Source of the DNA: Patescibacteria group bacterium UBA3458
GTDB taxonomy: Bacteria; Patescibacteriota; Minisyncoccia; Phycocordibacterales; UBA2100
Length of the DNA stretch: 26,232 bases
NCBI GenBank assembly: GCA_002378745.1
Contig: DFRR01000001.1
Coordinates: forward strand, 58,063-84,294
Direction: 5' to 3'
Notes under the pieces: model-generated
What the model saw: the letters and a program-made list of their open reading frames with translations, nothing else
Databases searched by the model: none
Told to the model about the DNA's origin: nothing
Made by a program: the position numbers and the translations under genes
Shown: in pieces, positions 20,960 through 26,232 of the stretch
Position numbering within the stretch: position 1 is the stretch's first letter
How the letters are laid out: each line of letters starts with the position of its first letter

Positions 20960-22246
20960 CTAGTAGTTCTTTAGTTGGGCGGCGCGTTCGTGGTAGCGAA
21001 TCTTTTCGAGTGCCTTTGCCTCAATCTGACGGATACGCTCTCGAGTAACGCCAAACATCTTACCCACTTCTTCGAGTGTGTGGCAAATGCCCTCATCATT
21101 CAAGCCATTACGCATTTCAAGAATCTTTCGCTCCTTGTCTGAGAGCTCATCGAGTACTGCATGAATATGCTCTGAGAGAATACGTCGGCTTGCTGCTTGA
21201 TCTGGCGACTCCATCTTGTCGTCAGCAATAAAGTGCCCGAGGGTGGACTTGTCCTCGCCCTCATCACCAACTGGTGACTCAAGTGACACTGTTGCCTGAC
21301 TAATCTTCTGAATATGATGTACCTTATCGACATCAAGCCCCATCTCAACCGCAATTTCCTCCGGCATCGGGTCACGTCCAAGGTGTTGTGAGAGTTCACG
21401 TACCTTTTGCTTATATTTTGCAATCGTTTCCACCATGTGTACCGGGATACGAATGGTTCGTGACTGGTCAGCAAGTGCACGAGTAATAGCCTGGCGAATC
21501 CACCACGTTGCGTATGTTGAGAATTTAAATCCCTTTGTGAAATCAAACTTGTCTACAGCTTTAAATAGACCAAGGTTTCCCTCTTGAATGAGGTCAAGCA
21601 ACGTTAAGTCGCTTGAGCGACCAACGTACTTCTTTGCGATAGAAACAACCAGGCGAAGGTTCGAACGCGCGAGAATACCACGCGCTTCATCGTCTCCTGC
21701 CTCAATGCGCATTGCAAGTTCACGTTCTTGCTGCGCAGTAAGAAGTGGATACTGTCCGATTTCTCGAAGATACATCTGTACCGAATCTCGTGATGATTCA
21801 CTACCTGAGCCAAACTTTCGTCGCTCAAGCAATTCGTCCGTATTGTCTTCGAGAATACCACCACTCTCGAGGATATCGATACCGGCAGCTGAGAAACGTT
21901 CGTACATCTCCTCAAGAAAAAGAATGTCTGTTTCAATAGTTGGAAATTCCTTCAATATCTCATCGTAGGTAATGTAACCACGCTCATGTCCCTGCTTAAT
22001 AAGTCGTTCCGCCTGCTTTTCCTTTTTGGTGGCTGTGGCGCTTGGCGGTGTTCGTTTCGGAGTCATTTTTTTGACCGAAGTAGTCTTAACTACCGCCTTT
22101 TTCTTAGGCGTTGCTGTTCGCTTCTTTGGTGCTGCTTTTTTAGGAGCCGCCTTCTTTGAAGCCACTTTCTTCTTTGCACCCGCTGATGTCCCTGCCTTTT
22201 TAGCAGATTTGCGGGCAGTTTTCTTCACCGCCTTCTTTTTAGCCAT
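20960..22246 (-). CDS. rpoD: Primary sigma factor with Lys/Ala-rich N-terminal tail
   Basis: The 428-residue protein is a group 1 sigma-70. Residues 1-77 are an unusual basic tail with about 27 Lys and 16 Ala, built from KKAAPKK-like repeats similar to histone H1 tails. A region 1.1-like segment follows (about 80-126, ERLIKQGHERGYITYDEIL). Region 1.2 begins near 154 (DSVQMYLREIGQYPLLT). Region 2 spans about 190-262, with DLIQEGNLGLFKAVDKFD and TYATWWIRQAITRA, the -10 recognition helix. Region 3 covers about 270-345. Region 4 ends the protein, with HTLEEVGKMFGVTRERIRQIEAKALEKIR (389-417) for -35 binding. All recognition helices look normal, in line with the near-consensus promoters in this window. 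It follows dnaG by 32 bases in a rpoC-dnaG-rpoD order. There is no Shine-Dalgarno. Confidence 0.97.
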   Translation of the reverse strand: MAKKKAVKKTARKSAKKAGTSAGAKKKVASKKAAPKKAAPKKRTATPKKKAVVKTTSVKKMTPKRTPPSATATKKEKQAERLIKQGHERGYITYDEILKEFPTIETDILFLEEMYERFSAAGIDILESGGILEDNTDELLERRKFGSGSESSRDSVQMYLREIGQYPLLTAQQERELAMRIEAGDDEARGILARSNLRLVVSIAKKYVGRSSDLTLLDLIQEGNLGLFKAVDKFDFTKGFKFSTYATWWIRQAITRALADQSRTIRIPVHMVETIAKYKQKVRELSQHLGRDPMPEEIAVEMGLDVDKVHHIQKISQATVSLESPVGDEGEDKSTLGHFIADDKMESPDQAASRRILSEHIHAVLDELSDKERKILEMRNGLNDEGICHTLEEVGKMFGVTRERIRQIEAKALEKIRYHERAAQLKNY

Positions 22247-22278
22247 AATTTCTACTACTTTATAGTTTTTTTGCTAAT

Positions 22279-23991
22279 TTACAAGTGATTGTCAAGTTGT
22301 CGCAGTCGAGTAAGTAGCGCCTGGTATTTTTGTTCATATTCCGCTACCTGCTCCTCATCCCCCTCACTTTCTGCTTTTCGGAGCGCAATACTCGCTGCCT
22401 CCACCTCTTTTCTGAGCTCTTTCTTAGTAAGACGGTCAAGGAGCTCGTGTATTGCGTGCTTCATGCTCTCTTCATCGTAGTATAGTGCTTCAAATATAAA
22501 AGCTGCTTCACGGTTTTTTGCAAGTCGCTCTCGTAATGCCTGGTATCCAAGTGGTGTAAGTGCCTCTTCTATCTGCTTTTCAAGTGCCTGCAAATCGACG
22601 AGTGGCTTTGGGAGTGATTCTTGCCATAGATACATAAGTACGAGTTCTTCTTCAGCAGCACGTGATGTATCCTTCTCTTTCGAACTCTGTGCGTGTGAAG
22701 TAATTCCTGTATTTGGTGTAGCACTTTTCAATTTTGACAGCTCTTGCCGAACCGCTTCTTCACTCACACAGAGCTGCGCTGCGACTCGCTGAATGAAGTG
22801 ACTTTTGTCTATTTCGTTCTCAATATCATGCAAATATGGCAATACTTCTTTTTGTACTGAGAGCTTAAACGTACGATCGTCCTTTGCCTGCTTTCGGTGG
22901 TACTCAAGCAGAAAATCGATAACATGCTTTGCGGTTCGCACTTGCTCTTTCCACGTATCAACTGCGCCTGCTGCCAACATATCTGCTGGGTCAGTTCCCT
23001 CAGGAAGAGCAACAATCTTTACATCGAAACCGGCACGCAATGCCGCTTGTGCTGACTTGCCGGCACTTTTAATACCTGCAGTATCAGCATCGAGTGCAAT
23101 GCAAAGGTTTTGCGACATCCTGCCAAGCAATGTGAGGTGCTCTTGAGTAAGTGCAGTGCCAGAGAGTGCAACAGTGTTTGTATATCCTGCCTGGTGTGTT
23201 GCAATCAGGTCCATCTGCCCTTCAACTAGGACTGAGAAATTCCGTTTTCGTATTGCCTGTCGTGCTCTGTCGTAACCGTAGAGAATTTTTGATTTGTGGT
23301 ACAAGGCTGTTTCAGGAGAGTTTATATACTTTCCTGAAGGGTCGTCTTGTTTTTCGAAAATGCGTCCTGTAAATGCGACTACACGGCCAACACTGTCGGT
23401 AATCGGAAACATAATACGAGAACGAAATCGATCATACATCCCCTTGCCCCCCGCTTTTATGAGACCTGCGCTTTCGATATCTTTCTCAGTAAAACCCTTT
23501 TCTTTCAGGTGTGTAAGAAGAGCATCCCACGCATCAGGTGCAAACCCGATACGAAAGTCGTGTATCGTTGCGTCTTTGAGACCACGCTTCACCAAATACT
23601 CTTGAGCACGTGGCGTATGGGTCAATGCCTCTTCATAAAATGAAGTTGCTGCCTCAAGAATTGCATACAAGGTATCGGTTGTATCCTTCTCGCCCTTTCC
23701 TTTCTCAAACATCAACGTAACCCCGGCCTTGTCCGCCAATAACGTAAGAGCTCCCTTGAAGTCCAATCCTTCGATTTCCTGGATGAATGTGAAGATATCC
23801 CCTCCAACACCACATCCGAAGCAGTGGTACGTCTGACGCGCCGGAGATACCATAAAAGACGGTGTCTTCTCGGGATGAAATGGACATCGTCCCTTCAAAC
23901 TGCTTCCTGCGGGCTTTAATTCGACGTACTGTCCAACAACCTCTTCGATAGAGAGTCGTTCTTTTATTTGTTCCACATTACCGGTTGCCAT
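22279..23991 (-). CDS. dnaG: DNA primase
   Basis: The 570-residue enzyme makes RNA primers for replication. The CHC2 zinc-binding domain has Cys36, His39, Cys57 and Cys60 in GRCPFHPEKTPSF and TYHCFGCGVGGD. The catalytic core includes YDRFRSRIMFPI and a TOPRIM domain with VEGQMD (about 254-260) and ALDADTAG (about 297-304). The C-terminal part (about 430-570) is helical and corresponds to the helicase-interacting region. The length is typical. The start ATG at 23991 is preceded by a weak AGG. It lies between rpoC and rpoD, and its upstream spacer carries a two-tier hairpin. The dnaG-rpoD pairing is the core of the classic macromolecular synthesis operon, here without rpsU in front. Confidence 0.97.
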   Translation of the reverse strand: MATGNVEQIKERLSIEEVVGQYVELKPAGSSLKGRCPFHPEKTPSFMVSPARQTYHCFGCGVGGDIFTFIQEIEGLDFKGALTLLADKAGVTLMFEKGKGEKDTTDTLYAILEAATSFYEEALTHTPRAQEYLVKRGLKDATIHDFRIGFAPDAWDALLTHLKEKGFTEKDIESAGLIKAGGKGMYDRFRSRIMFPITDSVGRVVAFTGRIFEKQDDPSGKYINSPETALYHKSKILYGYDRARQAIRKRNFSVLVEGQMDLIATHQAGYTNTVALSGTALTQEHLTLLGRMSQNLCIALDADTAGIKSAGKSAQAALRAGFDVKIVALPEGTDPADMLAAGAVDTWKEQVRTAKHVIDFLLEYHRKQAKDDRTFKLSVQKEVLPYLHDIENEIDKSHFIQRVAAQLCVSEEAVRQELSKLKSATPNTGITSHAQSSKEKDTSRAAEEELVLMYLWQESLPKPLVDLQALEKQIEEALTPLGYQALRERLAKNREAAFIFEALYYDEESMKHAIHELLDRLTKKELRKEVEAASIALRKAESEGDEEQVAEYEQKYQALLTRLRQLDNHL

Positions 23992-24003
23992 AGATACCTA
24001 TAT

Positions 24004-24049
24004 GCACATGGTACCACGCCCTCACCGAGGACGTGGTTACATCATGTGC
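24004..24049. repeat. Two-tier hairpin between rpoC and dnaG
   Basis: An outer 7 bp stem (GCACATG at 24004-24010 with CATGTGC at 24043-24049) encloses an inner 11 bp stem (24013-24023 with 24027-24037, one T-G pair) and a 3-base loop. It fills most of the 70 bp rpoC-dnaG spacer. There is no T tract, so simple factor-independent termination is unlikely. RNA processing or partial termination that sets dnaG level is possible. Confidence 0.6.
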
Positions 24050-24061
24050 CGACTATCGGAA

Positions 24062-26232
24062 TTATTCTTCGCTACTGGTGTCGTGAGCTGCAAGTTCGTC
24101 TTGAAGCGCGCGCATTGATTCGTACTTCTTGCTTCCCTGGAAACCGGTTCCGGCAGGGATAATGCGTCCAACGATAACGTTTTCTTTGAGGCCTTCGAGT
24201 CGATCTTCAGCACCACGCACTGCTGCTTCCGAAAGCTTGCGTGTCGTGTTCTGGAATGACGACGCTGAAAGGAAGCTGTCTCGTGTGAGTGCCGTTTCGG
24301 TAATACCGGTTACGAGCTGGTCAGCAACTGCCGCAGTGCCACCCAACTCCTTCACACGCGCATTTTCACGTTCAAGCTCAACGTCCTCGACAACCTGTCC
24401 GATTGAGAACTTGGTGTCACCAACGGTTCGGATCTTTCGTCGAGAGAACATTTGCTTAATCATGACTTCAAGATGCTTTCGTGAAACTGCAATACCCTGA
24501 AGCTCGTAAATCTTGTTAATCTCAGAAATGATGTACTCCTGCACAAGCTCTTTACCAGCGTAGAGGTACAAGTCTTCGAGTTCTGCCGAACCATCAGTCA
24601 TAAATTGCCCCTTGGTTACCGACTGCCCCTTCTTTACAAGAATCTGACGTACTGATGGAACCTTATATTCGAGGTCGCGTTTTCGAGAATTTTTACTGCT
24701 TCCTTCCGGCAACAGTACAATAACTGAATCCTCTCCTTCCTTGATGATATCTGAAACGACTCCATCAATTCGTGCAATTACTGCCGGGTTCTTTGGAGAA
24801 CGTCGGTCAAATACTTCTTCAACACGTGGCAAACCTTGCGTGATGTCTCCACCAACTGATGCGGCACCTCCGGCGTGCTTGGTGTTCATTGTTAGCTGTG
24901 TTGATGGCTCTCCGAGTGATTGTGCCGCTATTGTTCCAACTGCTTCACCAATATCTACCAATTCGTTGGTTGTAAGGTCATATCCGTAACATTGCTGACA
25001 CACACCACGCTGTGTTTTACAGGTCATTGGTGAGCGTACAATGACACTCTGTACTGAAGAGCTTTCAATCTTCTCGGCATCAAGTGCTGACACAAGGTGT
25101 CCGCGCCCAAAGAGTTCAGTACCGTTGTCCACAATAGCTTCAGCAAGTACTCGTCCCTTCGTTGCACGTCCCAATGAAACCTCCATGCCGAGTGCGTTCA
25201 CACGGCTGACACTTACCCCTTCTTTGGTAGCACAGTTTGCTTCAGTTACCACGATGTCTTGTGCGACATCAAATAAACGTCGAGTAAGGTATCCGGCTTG
25301 TGCTGTCTTGAGCGCCGTGTCGGCAAGACCTTTACGCGAACCGTGTGTCGTAATGAAGTACTCAATTGGCTTCATACCTTCTTTGTATGAGGCAATTACC
25401 GGCGTTTCGATAATGTCGCCATTTGGGTTCTGAATAAGACCCTTCATACCGGTCATCTGTGTAAGCTGCCCGATAGAACCACGAGCTCCAGACGTAATCA
25501 TGTCACTGACTGAACCATGCGGATCAACAGCTTCCATTACTGAGTCTTCAATTTCTGTTTTTGCACGCTGCCAGATTTCAATTGCCATACGTCGGCGTTC
25601 ACCGTCGCTAAGCAAACCTTCGTTGTACTGGTCGCGAAGCTCAAGCACTGCCTTGGTACTCTCTTCAATAATCTGTGCTTTCTTCGCAGGTGTTGCAAGG
25701 TCAGAAAGACCCCATGTAATACCGGCGTGTGTTGCGTACTTGAATCCGAACACTTTGATTTTGTCGAGAATGTTTGGCATTCCGTCGAGACCGTAGCGTG
25801 CGATGAGGTCGTCAACAATCTTGTTCATGCGACGACGGTCAACCGTCTCATTGATGTATGGGAAGTCTGTTGGTAACACTGAGTTGAACAAGAGACGCCC
25901 TACGGTTGTTTCAAATAACTGCCCATTGAATTGTGCATACTTTGCAGAGTCACTTGGCAACACCTTGATACGTGTGCGGAAGTCAACAACGCCATAGTCG
26001 TATGCACTGATGGCACGGTTAGTTGTCTCGAATATCTGTCCTTCTCCCTTTGCACCTGCTACTTCCTTGGTCATCCAGTAGATTCCGAGAATCATGTCTT
26101 GTCGCGCGTTTGTGGTTACATCACCACTTCCCGGCTTCAAGATGTTTTTCTTTGAAGACATGATGGTGCGTGCCTCGTGCTGCGCCTCGTCTGAGAGCGG
26201 TACGTGTACTGCCATCTGGTCACCGTCGAAGT
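24062..26232 (-). CDS. rpoC: RNA polymerase beta' subunit, C-terminal part
   Basis: The last 722 residues are present, and the gene runs off the right edge. At the edge the sequence reads FDGDQMAVHVPLS, the end of the catalytic NADFDGD motif that binds the active-site magnesium. Further on are trigger-loop and bridge-helix regions (SGARGSIGQLTQMTGMKGLI, GMKPIEYFITTHGSRKGLAD). The second zinc site follows (NCATKEG and SPMTCKTQRGVCQQCYG, four Cys), then the C-terminal conserved block GEAVGTIAAQSLGEPSTQLT and the TKHAGG motif. The end reads RALQDELAAHDTSSEE with an acidic tail. There is no sign of a frameshift. It is followed by dnaG after 70 bases. The beta subunit gene would be expected just upstream, outside the window. 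Confidence 0.98.
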   Translation of the reverse strand, partial: FDGDQMAVHVPLSDEAQHEARTIMSSKKNILKPGSGDVTTNARQDMILGIYWMTKEVAGAKGEGQIFETTNRAISAYDYGVVDFRTRIKVLPSDSAKYAQFNGQLFETTVGRLLFNSVLPTDFPYINETVDRRRMNKIVDDLIARYGLDGMPNILDKIKVFGFKYATHAGITWGLSDLATPAKKAQIIEESTKAVLELRDQYNEGLLSDGERRRMAIEIWQRAKTEIEDSVMEAVDPHGSVSDMITSGARGSIGQLTQMTGMKGLIQNPNGDIIETPVIASYKEGMKPIEYFITTHGSRKGLADTALKTAQAGYLTRRLFDVAQDIVVTEANCATKEGVSVSRVNALGMEVSLGRATKGRVLAEAIVDNGTELFGRGHLVSALDAEKIESSSVQSVIVRSPMTCKTQRGVCQQCYGYDLTTNELVDIGEAVGTIAAQSLGEPSTQLTMNTKHAGGAASVGGDITQGLPRVEEVFDRRSPKNPAVIARIDGVVSDIIKEGEDSVIVLLPEGSSKNSRKRDLEYKVPSVRQILVKKGQSVTKGQFMTDGSAELEDLYLYAGKELVQEYIISEINKIYELQGIAVSRKHLEVMIKQMFSRRKIRTVGDTKFSIGQVVEDVELERENARVKELGGTAAVADQLVTGITETALTRDSFLSASSFQNTTRKLSEAAVRGAEDRLEGLKENVIVGRIIPAGTGFQGSKKYESMRALQDELAAHDTSSEE

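Noticed and set aside
22026..22265. Hydrophobic 79-residue plus-strand frame that looks like a membrane protein
   Set aside because: It is the complement of the Lys/Ala-rich tail of rpoD. Lys codons read backwards give Phe and Leu codons, so the apparent membrane protein is an artefact.
1..26232. CRISPR arrays, tRNA, rRNA, prophage or transposase genes
   Set aside because: I looked for regularly spaced repeats, tRNA-like cloverleaf ends, conserved rRNA blocks and transposase or integrase motifs on both strands and saw none.

Overview
The window looks like a stretch of chromosome from a small-genome bacterium of the Candidate Phyla Radiation (Patescibacteria, probably a Parcubacteria-type lineage). 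This is an inference from gene style, not from a database match: compact divergent housekeeping genes, standard code with TGA stops, very few Shine-Dalgarno motifs, -10 boxes directly in front of start codons, a SET-domain protein, and several large or small membrane proteins of unknown function. No rRNA, tRNA, CRISPR array, prophage or complete insertion sequence is visible.

Layout from left to right. Positions 1-148 hold the 5' end of typA (minus), preceded by an odd partial duplication of its own first 14 codons interrupted by a 54-56 bp insert, and by two terminator hairpins. Then come a four-helix membrane protein (minus) and a cysteine-free 1375-residue protein of unknown function (minus). 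A 314 bp divergent spacer with strong inverted repeats leads to a DUF2914-like membrane protein (plus), two small hypothetical genes, ung (minus), a double zinc-ribbon protein (minus) and a two-gene ABC exporter (plus). A 100-102 bp inverted-repeat element separates the two exporter genes. Next are a tiny membrane peptide, a SET-domain methyltransferase (minus) that shares a symmetric -10 box with a small membrane protein (plus), a PH-domain membrane protein, hisS and a DEDDy exonuclease (plus), uppP (minus), a DsbA-like thioredoxin (plus), a UvrD-type helicase fused to an iron-sulfur RecB-type nuclease (minus), malic enzyme (minus), a divergent CBS-domain protein plus ArsB/NhaD-type permease pair (plus), and finally rpoD, dnaG and the 3' part of rpoC (all minus, order rpoC-dnaG-rpoD).

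Together the genes cover information processing (rpoC, rpoD, dnaG, hisS, typA), DNA repair (ung, helicase-nuclease, exonuclease), envelope functions (uppP, DsbA-like, ABC exporter, PH-domain protein) and a little carbon or ion metabolism (malic enzyme, CBS/permease). The most notable sequence-level observations are: the mobile-looking element inserted at what appears to be an ancestral ATGA stop/start overlap in the ABC operon; the duplicated and interrupted typA start; the widespread leaderless promoter layout with a symmetric shared -10 box; the Lys/Ala-rich tail on the primary sigma factor; and paired CTGTG/CACAG operator-like sites between malic enzyme and the CBS gene.
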